Shown: positions 48,350-60,265, counted from the first letter of the stretch. The stretch: DNA of 64,000 nucleotides from Schistosoma haematobium (GCF_000699445.3 NC_067197.1:7136152-7200151), one strand, 5' to 3'. Translations and numbers: made by a program. Notes: generated by a model not told the origin, from the sequence alone.

Positions 48350-48675
48350 ACTGATGTACACTACTGAGGAGTCCCATACTAGGACAAAGCGGTCGTCTAT
48401 TGATTCCAGGTTTTCCATGGTGGTTTAACTTAAATCGACTCATTAATTCAACTCTTAAATTACTACAATCTCGACAAAATCTTTTTTCTGATGATAATTT
48501 ATTAATTTCAATGGTTAAGATCATGAGTGAGTTGAAGCTAGACCACCATGGAAAACCTGGAAGCACTGGACGGCCGTTTCGTCCTAGTATGGGACTCTTC
48601 AGCAGTGCGCATCCACGACCTCGCCCCCTGCGAGATTCGAACCCAGGACCTACTGGTTTCGCGCCCGAGCACTTT
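48350..48675. repeat. SINE-B inverted pair, minus copy with intact hammerhead
   Basis: Plus remnant about 48350-48500 (GACAAAGC in place of GACGAAAC) and minus copy 48507-48675 truncated in the tRNA-like box A region. Confidence 0.8.
48563..48608 (-). ncRNA. hammerhead ribozyme, SINE-B, all core bases intact
   Basis: Minus strand: stem I GCACTG/CAGTGC fully paired, core CTGAAGA (48602-48596), stem II GTCC/GGAC closed by CATACTA, GAAA at 48580-48577, stem III ACGGCCGT, cleavage triplet GTC with the scissile bond between 48569 and 48568. Confidence 0.8.
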
Positions 48676-49754
48676 ATAAAATAAAGAATCATATCACTAA
48701 GATATTGAATTCTTAATATTGACTGAATAACTTAATTTTCTTTTAGTTTCTAAAAGAAATTTCATTTTCTTGATTTATGATTACAATTGAAATTTAGGAC
48801 AGTCATTTTATTACATTTGAGATTATATCACTTGTATGCATCTGGATCTCATTGATCATGTTCATATTTAAATGTAGCACCGAACATTATGAATATCATC
48901 GCATTATGTACTTAGTCATTGAGTCTAATGATTTGTATAAAGGGGATGACATTTATTATATTTAAGGATTTATGAGTTGCAATTATTCATATTTGGTAGT
49001 AAAATCCGACCTAAGGCCTCCTTATGGAGCTGCTAGATAGTGGAGAAAACCTTGCTAGTCAACTTAACAGGTCGCAGAGATCGAACCGATCACCCAATCT
49101 ATTGTATCTGATCAATCCTCTAGGGTTACCAGATGTATATGTTTATGTATGAGAATTTCAGTTCTCGGACCTATGTGGTTCAAGTATATAGGTATATGCA
49201 AGTAGACTATACACAACCATGGCAAGTAAAATCTCAATACTATTATACATGCAAAGACCAATGAGGTTGCTATCCCCACTAAATCACATTCGGGCGATGG
49301 GTTTATGAACCTCGAAAAAATAAAATTCGTTCCAGAAGGACCACAAAGTATTCCCAGTTCAGAGAATTTTATCTTGGAACGTGGACTAATTGCTAGAAAG
49401 TTTAATATATTACATAGGTTTCACTTTAATTAATAAGGCTATCATGATTAAAGTACAGTCTTATCTATTATCAATCAATCTGGGTTATAAATAGAGAACA
49501 TGTAAATAAAGACTCATTTGATGAGTAATAGAATCTGTACTACATTAATTGACAATTCTAGGTAAAATCTTACATAATATCAAATAGGCAAATACATAAG
49601 TTTTTGGAAATCTTTAACTGTTGTGTAACAGTCATTAAGTGCTCTTTGCGTTTTATTGTTTTCCTATCCTATACCATTTATAGTATAATGAAGATTATCG
49701 TTGAATTAGTTGGTTTCATATTGTAGTATAGTGTTCCATACATACTGAAATTCG
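48676..49754. other. intergenic, no gene seen
   Basis: AT-rich with no second copy in the window. A tRNA-like scrap may lie near 49060-49120. Confidence 0.35.
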
Positions 49755-49857
49755 AACACTTCACTTCTATCTGAAGTTTGTGCTGATGATGTCGTTCAGA
49801 AGAACGATGAAAGCTCCACGACCAAACTATTCAGCTCAGAGAACAAAAATCCATCAA

Positions 49858-49858
<1 letters not shown>
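49755..49858 (+). repeat. Penelope-like terminal segment
   Basis: 'cacttctatctgaagtttgt', CTGATGA, the hairpin GTCGTTCAGAAGAACGA, GAAA and 'cagctcagagaacaaaa'. Cleanest copy of this segment. Confidence 0.65.

Positions 49859-49861
<3 letters not shown>

Positions 49862-49908
<47 letters not shown>
49862..49908. repeat. (TA)n microsatellite
   Basis: About 23 TA units, directly after the Penelope-like segment. Confidence 0.95.
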
Positions 49909-50189
49909 CTAATCTATAAGATCAGTGACACAATATATAATCACTTAAAAATGATAATAAAATAGACTTTACTATTATCACATAATTATTATAACACAAT
50001 ATAAACGATCTAGCTTTACAACTAGAAAAGTGAGTAACTGATTAAATGTCTGAATTGAAATACTAAGGATCAGTAAATACTGACAAATTATTCATTCAGT
50101 TTATTTAGAACCTTTTAAACCATTAGATTACTTCAACTTTAATCAATTCGTGGTATTATGTAAACACCAATCACTATCTTTAAATTCCA

Positions 50190-50582
50190 CTGATTGAAAT
50201 CATCAGTCAATTGAAGCTAGACCACTATGGAAAACCTGGAAGATTCAGACTACTTGGTTGGGATCCGCGTGACTATCGTAATCAATGGTTGGAGGCTCTG
50301 GGTGACATGATTTAAAATCGGTCACAATGGCGTAGGTGTATGCATTCTTTATCTCCACTTAATCTATGAGATTAAAACCGCTTCATATCTTTCTTTCTAC
50401 CAACTAATTCTTTCTTTCTGTATTATATCCTTACATAAAATCTTTCTTTTATATATTGCCACTATTGAATTAACTACTTCTATGAATCTGCTGTTCATTA
50501 TGTTGTGTTAATGAGGTATAGCAATTTTGACCGACGCATATATATATATGCCTGGTCGTATGTTGTAACTGACTGACTGATC
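50190..50582 (+). mobile_element. SINE-B scrap joined to 3' end of family A retrotransposon
   Basis: 'gaagctagaccactatgg' and 'aaaacctggaag' (SINE-B) run straight into 'attcagactacttggttggg' (family A RT tail), then the family A 3' UTR to 'gtaactgactgactga'. Confidence 0.75.
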
Positions 50583-50794
50583 TTTAAAGAAATCCGCTAT
50601 TTTCTTTGAACTTTACAGATCTTCAAAATTATATTTCATCAACTAGAAAATTATTACGGAAAAATGATAGGCAGTATTGAACTGATATTCTGTTCCAGTT
50701 TGAAATATTTTTATTCACATGGATCCATTGTAGAATATAAAATAGTCATCTATGGTTATACAGTTTCAATAACTTTAACTAATATTAGTATAGG

Positions 50795-50945
50795 GGTGTG
50801 GTCCCCTAAGAAAACCACCTGCTTCAGTTTGGGCACCCAGGCAGTATCACAGCCCTCACACATATCAAATGAGATTTGTGTGGCGCATATATATTTGGTG
50901 CTCCCTTGTACCAATATCTATGTGTTAAAATAAATAAAATAAAGT
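50795..50945 (+). repeat. repeat D copy 7 (3' end)
   Basis: 'cctaagaaaaccacctgctt', 'gcagtatcacagccctcaca' and an A/T tail 'aaataaataaaataaag'. Confidence 0.75.
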
Positions 50946-51338
50946 ATAGGGTGAATATCTGAAAAAAACTATCAAACCATTACAACCCCTTTAAGATATA
51001 AAATGCTATCAAGATTTATTTTAAAATAATCATAATTAATTAGTTTATTGTTTTATGTAAATAGGATTATTACAATAAGTTACCTTCCTATAAAATATCC
51101 TTGTTGTAATAATGATGATACAATGTAGATTCAAACAGATTGTATTCCGAATAAGGCAGCTAATAGAATAGAATTACAACCACTTAAATATTATATATAT
51201 CCATACCATGTATACAGTGTTGAAACTGTTTGTTAACTTGTATGACTTGTAAAAAACTTTCCTATCACTATGTATCTATGGTTGTATAAATATGAATATA
51301 TAATTCCACAGATATCTGCCCCGTCTTTCATTTCCACA

Positions 51339-51339
<1 letters not shown>

Positions 51340-51389
<50 letters not shown>
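51340..51389. repeat. compound (TC)n(TA)n microsatellite
   Basis: About 11 TC units then 13 TA units. Confidence 0.95.
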
Positions 51390-51955
51390 GACAAAGGTAA
51401 ATAAATTCTTACTAGGGGTTACCGTGCTTAACCAGTTAGTTGATTTTTTTCGTTTATTAATGGTTGGGCAAAAAGGTTTACATACATACTGCGTCAACAA
51501 AAGTAACAGTAATAACGAAAGGGGTTATAGTTAAGCATGTTTATATACATAAACATATATATATTGTGTTGATTACTGACGACACACCTAATCCCTTTGA
51601 AAAAATATACGTCTTTTATACATATAGATAGATAGTTACAGGGATAGGTAAGACAGATAGATGGATAGATAGGTATAGATGTATATAAATACATATATAC
51701 ATTTATCAGAGTTACAGAAATGTATATATTTGAGTTTTATAAATATATATCTAACTATATATATATTTACCTTTATCCATTGTTCATGTGTCTATGTATA
51801 TATTTTGCAGACATTTTGGTGATCACCAGTGAGGACAGAAGCACTATGCATTATGCTTGCAGCATAGAAACAAGAATATATATATATGTCACCCTGTTGA
51901 ACGAGCTCAATGAATTAGAAGTTCAACACCAAGTTTTGAAAATAATATTTAAACA
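51390..51955. other. intergenic, no gene seen
   Basis: TA-rich; nothing assigned. Confidence 0.4.
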
Positions 51956-51959
51956 GATA

Positions 51960-52316
51960 GAAATTCATTGTGAGATAGTAACTCACTGATGACAATGGTG
52001 GATGTGTCGCTCAATTTCGTGGATTAGTTGAAGTTAGACATTAACACCATTGGATGCCGGCTCAATTGTCTACTGATTAAACGTTCGTGTGCCAGATTGA
52101 TAGGTCTTGGGTTCGAATCTCGCGGGGCAGGATTGTGTATGCGCACTGCTGAGGAGTTCCATAATAGGACGAAACGGCCGTCTAGTGCTTCCAGGTTTCC
52201 ATGGTGGTCTAGCTTCAATTGACTCATGATCTCAGCAATAGAAATTCGTAACTTTAGGATATTTATTCCTATTTGTCTTGAGAATGAGTTCAAACTACTG
52301 TAAAGTGACGAACTGA
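51960..52316 (+). repeat. SINE-B subfamily copy with near-intact hammerhead
   Basis: Long far end, tRNA-like 'gggttcgaatctcgcggggc', hammerhead, right arm, then a 3' stretch ('gtcttgagaatgagttcaaa') shared only with the copy at 61.4 kb. Confidence 0.8.
52143..52188 (+). ncRNA. hammerhead ribozyme, SINE-B, core intact with wobble pairs
   Basis: Stem I GCACTG/TAGTGC (one G-U), core CTGAGGA at 52149-52155, stem II GTTC/GGAC (one U-G), GAAA at 52171-52174, stem III ACGGCCGT, cleavage after GTC at 52182. Confidence 0.75.
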
Positions 52317-52788
52317 AACGAAACAACAATTCAATAACCAATGATTTTCAATAGTTCTCTCAATTCCTTTTATTTCTTAATGAAAACTTTACTTACGTAA
52401 AAATAAAGATGTCTCAAACAGTAAATGATTCTCATTACTAATATTTAACACTATGATTCCTTATTCAAATAGTCTGTTTGAAACCTTTAAGGTTGATTAT
52501 TTACTAACTGGTGTAAATATTATAATAAAGTTTCAAATGTAAGATTTATTTTAACTAAACAGAATATATCCATTGAGACATAAAGATTGGTTTAATGAAG
52601 AGCTGCCTTTCCGGTGAATTTACTTTCACAGCTGTACAATTACATATATTTATATTTCAGGATGATAATAATTAGATTAGTGATGAAAATGAACTTCTGT
52701 TAGACTTGGTAACAGTGAGGTAGAATAAACAAAAGTATTAAAACATTATTTTATCAGGGAAATTAATAATTGTTTTATTATCAGAAAG

Positions 52789-53145
52789 GGGTTTTGTGGA
52801 GATTGTAGTAATTTAGTGGTTGAATTCATGAGTCGTGATCAGTGGAGTTCAACCGTGTTTGTTGTGAAGCAATAATTCACTGAAGACAATGATGGACGGT
52901 GGATCAATTTCGCGGATTAGTTGAAGTTAGACATTAACACCGTTGGATGCCGGGTAAGTGGTTTAGAGGTTAAGCGTTCGCGCGCAAGACCGAAGGTCCT
53001 GGGTTCGACTCCCATGGGGCGGGATCTTAGATGCTCACTGCCAAGAAGTCCCTTACTAGGACAAAACAGCTGTTAAGTGATTGCATGTTTTTCTACAGTG
53101 GTTTAGTTTTAATCAACCCATGAATTCAATTATAAAATAATTTTA
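52789..53145 (+). repeat. SINE-B copy
   Basis: Left arm 'aaaggggttttgtggagatt', body, excellent tRNA-like box B 'gggttcgactcccat', broken hammerhead (TGCCAAGAAG, GACAAAAC), right arm. Confidence 0.75.
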
Positions 53146-53507
53146 TTGTTTAAGGCTTAAATATTCATCATGAAGATAAATAGGGAAACTATTATTGTGG
53201 ATGGATGGCTCAGCATCATAAGACATAATGTTGAAATTGAAACAAAATGCATCCACGATAACCATAAAAACAGAGATAAACCAGTTGGGAGTATGAGGCT
53301 TAAGGAAAAGATCGATGAAAAAGTAGGTGACTTTAAAGGAAGAAGAGGATGAAAAAGAGAAAAAATTATAAGACCTTGAGACCATGGTAGGAGAATAGAT
53401 TGTACCAGTATCTTTCGGACATACAATTCTGGTTTTTAAAGATGTATAGCTATTGTTTCGGTAATATTAAGATGCAATTTCACTATCCTTAGTAACCTTC
53501 TGCTTAC

Positions 53508-53908
53508 TGTTATGGATGCAGAATAATGTGCCAAGCATTATCATGTTAAGCCTAGTTATGTCCTTGGACGTTAAATGTACATTTCCTATTGGCCATTATT
53601 TATTTCATCCGTTTAATATTGTATAAATGTTGTTTTGTATTTTTATGGTACGATGTGGTATGTTTGGTTAGTATATAAATAGAGTATGTCTGGAATACAA
53701 TGATTCATATCTCCGAGGCTGTGACTTGTGTTCTGGACTCAACTAACTGGGCTAGACAGGGAAGTGGGACCAATCGAGACTCTAGGCCGTCCGTACGTGT
53801 TTACGTGTCACTGTAATCGATCGATAAGTACGCTGCTCTCTAATTTTCCAGTCAAGGACACAACAATTAGCACAGGGTAAAAATTGGCCGCAATTTAAAG
53901 TCATAACA
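53508..53908 (+). mobile_element. solo LTR, 401 bp, with perfect target duplication
   Basis: TGTTATGG...CATAACA, flanked by CTTAC on both sides (53503-53507 and 53909-53913). TATATAAAT box near 53672. Same family as 25549-25947. Confidence 0.85.
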
Positions 53909-54279
53909 CTTACCTTATAGATGACTTTGAACGCAGAGTCTACTTTGATTGAGTGACCTATGTTCACAATGTGTTTGATTGTTCAGCTTCATATTGAATT
54001 GCTTTCATGATTATACATATCAATCTAATCTACTCACAATCTATTGTAAGTAACGTGTTATCTAACACTAAACAACTCAATAGTTTTTTGATATTTTCCA
54101 CTTTAGGTATGTTTAAGATGAAAAAAATAAAAGGACAACGAAATTCATTCATTGAATATATATATTAGACTTTGTTGAGGAAATATTAAAACGGATAGAA
54201 AATCTTTGTGAATCAATGAAAATAAGTGACAAATAAACACCGTTGAAAAAAAACACCTTGTCTGGAATAAATGATTATT

Positions 54280-54470
54280 TTTTTGATTGAGATCATGAAC
54301 CAATTGATGTTAGACCACCATTGAGAACTTGGAAGCACTGGACGATCGTTTCGTCCTATCGTGGGACTCCTCAGCAGTGTGCATCTACGATCCTGCCCGC
54401 GGGATTCGAACCCAGGGCCTTCGGTCTCGCGTGCGAACGCTTAACCTACTGGACCACTGATTATTTGCAA
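54280..54470 (-). repeat. SINE-B copy with intact hammerhead
   Basis: Arm 'gattgagatcatgaacca', hammerhead, then tRNA-like region with box B (gggattcgaaccc in plus) and box A; truncated after it. Confidence 0.8.
54335..54380 (-). ncRNA. hammerhead ribozyme, SINE-B, all core bases intact
   Basis: Minus strand: stem I CACTG/CAGTG, core CTGAGGA (54374-54368), stem II GTCC/GGAC closed by CACGATA, GAAA at 54352-54349, stem III ACGATCGT, cleavage triplet GTC with the bond between 54341 and 54340. Stem III has compensated changes relative to other copies (GATC for GGCC). Confidence 0.8.
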
Positions 54471-54519
54471 AACTCAGTAAAAAATATTGCCGATTTTGTG
54501 CTGAGAATCTCTTACTGCA

Positions 54520-54897
54520 ATTATTTGTTATTATTAGCTTTATTCAGTAATATGTTCTTGGTACAATACAGAATTTTCAGAACAAAGTATCTCAATAAGG
54601 TTCCGTTTCTTACTTCTTGATCGATCCTGACAATAACATATTGAGTGATCGCCAGTTAGAAGTTAGCAGTCCAGTCAAATGACATCTCTATATATGTATT
54701 TTTATTTCGCTGCATATTTCCAGCATCTACAATATCTCTGATCGGTCTCTTTAGTAACTTGTACAATGAAATGTACACTTTTCAGAAAGACATCTGAATA
54801 GGTTATTCAATGAATAGATATAATGATGTGTTAAAACAATCAATAAAACAGATAACTTGTTGAAATATCTAGATTGTAGGGAGGAACAGGTAGTCCA
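54520..54897 (-). repeat. repeat R4 copy 3
   Basis: Reverse complement of the copies at 21.3 and 44.4 kb; tail side at the left ('attagctttattcag'). Confidence 0.7.
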
Positions 54898-55483
54898 GAT
54901 ATTCAAGCAGGTCGCCAGTAAGTTAAGCATACAGTATTGAATAAAATAATGATTATAATTAATCCATTCTTTTGGTACTGATTACGATTAGTAATTCAGT
55001 AAAATCATTATCATTTCATCATAAACAGTACACTTCAACCATTTCACAATATTCATATGAAAGAATGTGAAATTTTAGCCATAAGTCTCAAGTATCAGTC
55101 CTTCACCATTTAATTCTGTATTCTGTTGAATTGATTCATTAATACTACTGATGAACTTAGTTAGCAGTAGTATAAATACTTATTCATTATTTAAATCACT
55201 ACTACTTAGAATAATTAGTCCTTTTGATAAATTTGGATAGTGTAATAAGAAAACAAAGATAATCAGAATTATGTGATATAATAACAGTATACATTGCCAA
55301 CAATCTAACCATACACTTACTTGTTAAAAACATTTATGTATAGAAATAGAAGGTCGACCAAACAATATGAAAATTAAGAGGAGGGATAAGCTGATGAAGA
55401 AAATAATATGAAACTCATCATACTGAGTAATAAAACAATATTACCAAGGTATTTAAAGGGTCTGAACAATTCGGTTTCGAATG

Positions 55484-55974
55484 TGTTGTAACTTGTGGCC
55501 TTTGTGCCCTGTTAATGTATACGTAATGATACCGGCAATCAGAGAGTAATGAATTATCGATCGAACCAATGACGCATAAAACCCGTGCAAGTAGTCTGGA
55601 GTACCTATCGGTCCTGATTCCTGCCTAGCCCAGCCAGTCAACTCGAGAACACTAATCTCAGCCTCGATATGAATCGTTTATTTCAAACATACTGGGTTTA
55701 TATACCAACCAGACAGACCACATCGTACCACAAAATAGGAAACAACATTTGTAGAAGATTTGGCCAAATGTGGCTGTGAATGTGGGAGACTGTAATTAAT
55801 AGACCGGGTGTAACTCAAGAACGGTTCATAGGTCAACATAAAGCTCATAATAAGAGGGACATGAATATGTACAGCCTAGTTGTTTAACAATTATAGGATA
55901 AAAATATACGCATATTATTATTCCATAAATAGATCCCAAAAGTTACCTTTCATTATGCTTATCGTGACATAACA
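55484..55974 (-). mobile_element. solo LTR, about 491 bp
   Basis: TGTTGTAA...CATAACA, flanked by GAATG and GAATT (4 of 5). Minus strand has TATATAAACC followed by GAAATAAACG. Homologous to 18416-18897. Confidence 0.7.
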
Positions 55975-56232
55975 GAATTCATTTGAAGGGTTGTTGAAGT
56001 TTAGTAAAGCTAAAGCTTCCATAAAGATTAGTATTTACACCTTTGAACACTTCTGTACAAAACTACAAAAAAAATCGAGTTAAGATATCAACTAACTGTT
56101 TAGTAATATAGGTAGGTGAATATTTGTCATCTACTTAATTATTTAGTGTTTATGATTTGTGTAAATGGTTTTCCACTGTTCATCATTGTTCACTTGCACA
56201 TATTTTGTAGGGCAGAATCAATGAACTGTTTT

Positions 56233-56945
56233 TTTACTTACTTACTTACGCCTGTTACTCCTAATGGAGCGTAAGCCGCTGACCAGCATTCTCCAACCCA
56301 CTCTGTCCTCCGCCTTCTTTTCTAGTTCCATCCAATGCTTGTTCATTTTTCTCATGTCTATCTCCATTTCTCGGCGTAATGTGTTCATTGATCTCCCCCT
56401 CCTCCTTCGGCCTTGAGGATTCCATGTGAGGGCTAACCTTGTGACGTAGTTGGGTGCTTTCCTCAATGTGTGTCCTATCCACATCCAGCGCTTCTTTCTG
56501 ATTTCCTCCCCCCTCTGGGATCTGGTTTGTTCTTTCCCACAGTTGGTTGTTGCTAATAGTGTCCGGCCAACGGATCCAAAGTATTTTGCGTAGACAACTG
56601 TTAATGAACACCTGTATCTTGTGGATGATGTCTTTCGTAGTTCTCCAGGTTTCTGCGCCATACAGTAGAACTGTCTTGACATTTGTATTGAAAATTCTGA
56701 CCTTGGTGTTGGTTGACAGTTGTTTTGAGCTTCAGATGTTCTTCATTTGTAAATATACTGTCCTCGGTTTTCCGATCCGCGCTTTCACATCTGAATCAGA
56801 TCCACCATATTCATCAATGATGCTGCCCAAATATGTAAAGGTTTTTACATCTTCCAAATCTTCTCCGTCAATTGTGATTGGGTTGTTGCATGCTGTGTTG
56901 TATCGAAGAATCTTGCTTTTCGCTTTGTGTATATTGAGACTTGCT
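56233..56945 (-). mobile_element. 3' part of family B non-LTR retrotransposon (RT pseudogene)
   Basis: Minus strand reads [13 protein letters not shown] frame pieces, [47 protein letters not shown] and [19 protein letters not shown], then the (TAAG)n tail. 5'-truncated with frame breaks. Confidence 0.85.
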
Positions 56946-56969
56946 TTTTTTTTTACAGAATCATAATTG

Positions 56970-57634
56970 AATTTGTGGAAGATGGTTCACATATATGAAG
57001 AGGTATGAATCTATTTATTTATTCATAAAACTCAATAACAACAGAAGTGTTCATCTGAGTTGTAGAAAAAAATCTCTATCATTATGATTCGTGAATTAAA
57101 ACAATTGGGTCGATGGCTCATAATAGGTCACAATAGGATAAATGCATTAGTTATTTATTTCCCCTCTTCATTATTTGTACCTAACTGACTTTCAATGAGT
57201 TGTAAACACACATATGAAAGATTCATCAAATTCCTCTTCATTTCTATTAGTTTTTTATTAGTAAACTTTGTTTTATAATGAATAACTGCCTATGAAATAT
57301 AACTGAACAATTCATGTGAAAACAAATCTAGTCACAATAGATGTTTTGTATAAATCCATAACATTTTCATTATAAGATGTATCTAAATACAACTTTTTTT
57401 TTATATACAAAAGGTATATCACTTGACAGAGAATCATTTATAAACCATATGCAGTTTTACAAAACAAACGAGTATCTTTTATAGACAATTATTGTAGCAT
57501 TAAATTTTGTCACCGTTTCATACTATTCTATTATTTTGTTACTAAACATATAAAATTGGTTATTTTCTAGGTTAATTTCTGTAGTTACTTTTATTCTCAT
57601 ATTCTATAGTGTACACAATCATTATCACCATTAG

Positions 57635-57673
<39 letters not shown>

Positions 57674-58487
57674 CTGTAGTTCGGTACTTTTAACAAATGG
57701 ATATATATATACTTAACATGTGGAATATTTTAAGTATACGAATGTATATAATAAATAGTCTGAGGGGAATGATGATATATATGCTATAATACTATTTATA
57801 TGTACACTATTAGGTAAATTAACGACGAGTAAATCAATGAGAACTTCATTCATCTCACTATATCTGTTTCCAGCTGTCTATCAAATAGATATAAATTGAA
57901 AACTTAGGGAATAAATTAGAAAACAAAAACCAGAAAAATAAACTGGACAAAAAAAAATAGAAAAAAATATATGGATTTATGTATTACAGAAAAAAGAAAC
58001 CTACGGTATTTTACCTTGATCACATGTGTGTGTAACAAAAAAACACACAAATATTTATGATAATTTCTATTTTCTCTATGAATATAGTTTAATTTTCTTT
58101 ATCCAAGATACATACCCCTTTTAAAAAAAACTCATATTTAGTTAGATATATATATCTTACCTTTTTTCGGAAAGAAATTGGGGTTGGGGGTGGTGGGTGG
58201 GTGGGAAAGAAAATGTTTCCCCTTCATTTTATTCTAAATATAATACAAATTAATATAGTTTACAATTTGTCAATATTCATTGAACGTTCAATGTTCATTG
58301 TTTATTATTATCATTACCATTAGTAATAATAATAATATGACTATCAGTATGGTTACTAATACTATTTCATTCAAAGACAAATATAACTTTTCTAACAAAA
58401 AATATCCTTAAACAAAAATAAATTAGATACATAAAGTTTAATCGAATTCTCTACCAAATATGAAACTTGAGTCAAATAGGTATAGTT
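56970..58487. other. AT-rich intergenic with TA microsatellite and G-rich tract
   Basis: (TA)n at 57637-57671. G-run array at 58180-58205 (runs of 4, 5, 3, 3 and 3 G with loops of one to four bases). No gene seen. Confidence 0.5.
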
Positions 58488-58905
58488 TCTGGTGGAGTTT
58501 TGTTCTTTGAGCTGGATGGTTTGGTCATGTAGCTTTCATCGTTCTTCTGAACCACATCATCAGTACAAACTTCAGATAGAAGTGAAGTGTTCGAATTTCT
58601 CCATATGTCTTTCACAGCTCGATATTTATTGGTTCTTATTGACCTTAAATTTGTCATTGTTTAATTCTCCCATTGGTTTGATTTTTGTTCCTATATTTGT
58701 GCATGATTTTCCTGATTGGTTGGTTAATTCGATTGATTTCAATATGCTTGTTGAATGCTGATTGAGCTGAGTGCCAGGCTTCTAAAAATTCTCTGGTGTT
58801 TTTGGAGTTTCCTCTGTCTTAGATTTCCACATTTTTCTAATCGAATGAGTGTCCGCAGTTGTCCACGTGTATTGATATAAGTGAGGAGATATCATGGCGT
58901 ATAGT
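58488..58905 (-). mobile_element. 3' end of a Penelope-like element
   Basis: Minus strand carries the C-terminal end of the reading frame, then a 3' terminal segment (58653-58488) with the CTGATGA-type hairpin shared with the other Penelope-like segments in the window. Confidence 0.7.
58654..58905 (-). pseudogene. Penelope-like element, C-terminal (endonuclease-side) reading frame, two stops
   Basis: Reads TIRHDISSLISIHVDNC, GHSFD, stop, KNVEI, stop, DRGNSKNTREFLEAWHSAQS, then AFNKHIEINRINQPIRKIMH and a terminal stop at 58656-58654. The GHSFD-(W)-KNV-I-DR...RE--EAWHS pattern is that of the C-terminal part of Penelope-like proteins after the GIY-YIG domain. A TAG replaces the expected Trp. 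Confidence 0.7.
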
Positions 58906-59029
58906 TTCAAATAAATTTATGGGTAAAAGTATTAACAGAGAGTTAAACTAATCAGAATTAAGAATAGGACTTTTAAGATTTTTTAGACAAAATTCAAATA
59001 TTGCACTTAATGAATAGTAGAAATATCTT

Positions 59030-59490
59030 TGTATACCGTTCATAATGTTTCAAATTATTACACAGAGTGTACAAATGCCAATCATAGACTGATCAGTCTT
59101 AAACATCAATGAAGAGATGGGAACAACTAAGACAAAGATGAGATGTATAATAGTCAGTAGTGGAAGCCAAGATACGCGTTTCGTTCTATTTAGAACTCAT
59201 CAGCTGAATATACCTGCATCTAAGAGTCGATGTTCACTCCGGGATTCGAACTCAGTATCGTTTTATTCACTTAGCTATTAAATCCTGATAGCGATTTGCT
59301 TGTATATTGTGAGGAAATTTAAATTCGCTTGGTATTGTTTACTTGAATCTTCTCATTAATGTTTAGGACTGCAATTGATCAGTCTGTTATTAACATATGT
59401 ACAAACTGTGCGTATTACTATGATATAACCTGAATTTACAAGCATTCTAAGCAAAGATGGATAGTGACTAACCGTGGAATTTATTATTAC
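59030..59490 (-). repeat. S-alpha-type SINE, slightly more than one unit
   Basis: Minus strand has tRNA-like 'tagctaagtgaataaaacg' and 'gagttcgaatcccgg', then CAGCTGATGAGTTC, TAAATA, GAACGAAACGCG. Stem II has compensated changes (GTTC/GAAC), but the cleavage triplet is ATC with a C-A mismatch in stem III. Confidence 0.75.
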
Positions 59491-59944
59491 TATTATCTCT
59501 CTCTCTGTGTCGTTTTCTATCTTAAAACAATGATAACACTGACAATAAATAACTTGAACAATAAAGACTTTCATAAGTAAGAAAAAAACTATTATGTCAC
59601 CAAAAAATGTTATCCATTTATCTTGTCAATGATAAATGTATTTTGTCATACACATGACATTCATTATTTAAAAAAAAAACGTTATAAAATATGACTTATC
59701 ATTGTTATTTATGAATATGATATTGGTTAGTAATAAAGATCATTATAAAGAAGAAATGTGTCTTATTATCATAGAACATTTAAGGTTCATTCATTTTCAT
59801 AGAAATTATAAATTGATTCAATGAAGCGATAAACTTTTCAAATAAATAAAGTTAAGTGAATGATCAAGTAGTTGAAGTTTATTTAATTTATTGTGGTTTT
59901 CTTAATCGATATTACCTTTTCAATTAACTTTATTTATGAATTCA

Positions 59945-60090
59945 ATTGTCGTTTCGTCCTAGTATGAGACTCTTCAACAATGCACATCAATGATCCCACC
60001 AGTTGTTTCTCGTTTTCCATGATGAACTAGCTTCAATTGATTCATGAATTCAACTAATGAAATTACTATAATATCCATAAAATTCATCTC
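59945..60090. repeat. SINE-B fold-back scrap
   Basis: 'gtcgtttcgtcctagtatga' on the left and arm 'attactataatatccataaa' on the right; internal parts lost. Confidence 0.55.
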
Positions 60091-60129
60091 TGATTATAAT
60101 ATTGTTTAGATAACTTGAATTTGAACAAA

Positions 60130-60265
60130 TCAACTGTTTAGTACTGGGTTTGAGTCCACGAGTAAACAACAACTCTGAGATGTAGGTACATCCAGCTGAC
60201 AAGTCAAAACTAGGACGAAACACTCATCGTGGATTCCACTGCTAGCCATTATCCATCTTTGCTTA
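60130..60265 (+). repeat. S-alpha-type SINE fragment with decayed hammerhead
   Basis: 'gggtttgagtccacgag' box B, then CCAGCTGACAAGTC and GGACGAAACACTCATC. CUGANGA has become CTGACAA (G8 lost). Confidence 0.7.

Noticed and set aside
52060..52130. tRNA-like sequence with boxes A and B (also in many SINE copies)
   Set aside because: Not a functional tRNA gene: it is the pol III promoter region of SINE-B, without a proper anticodon arm and acceptor stem.
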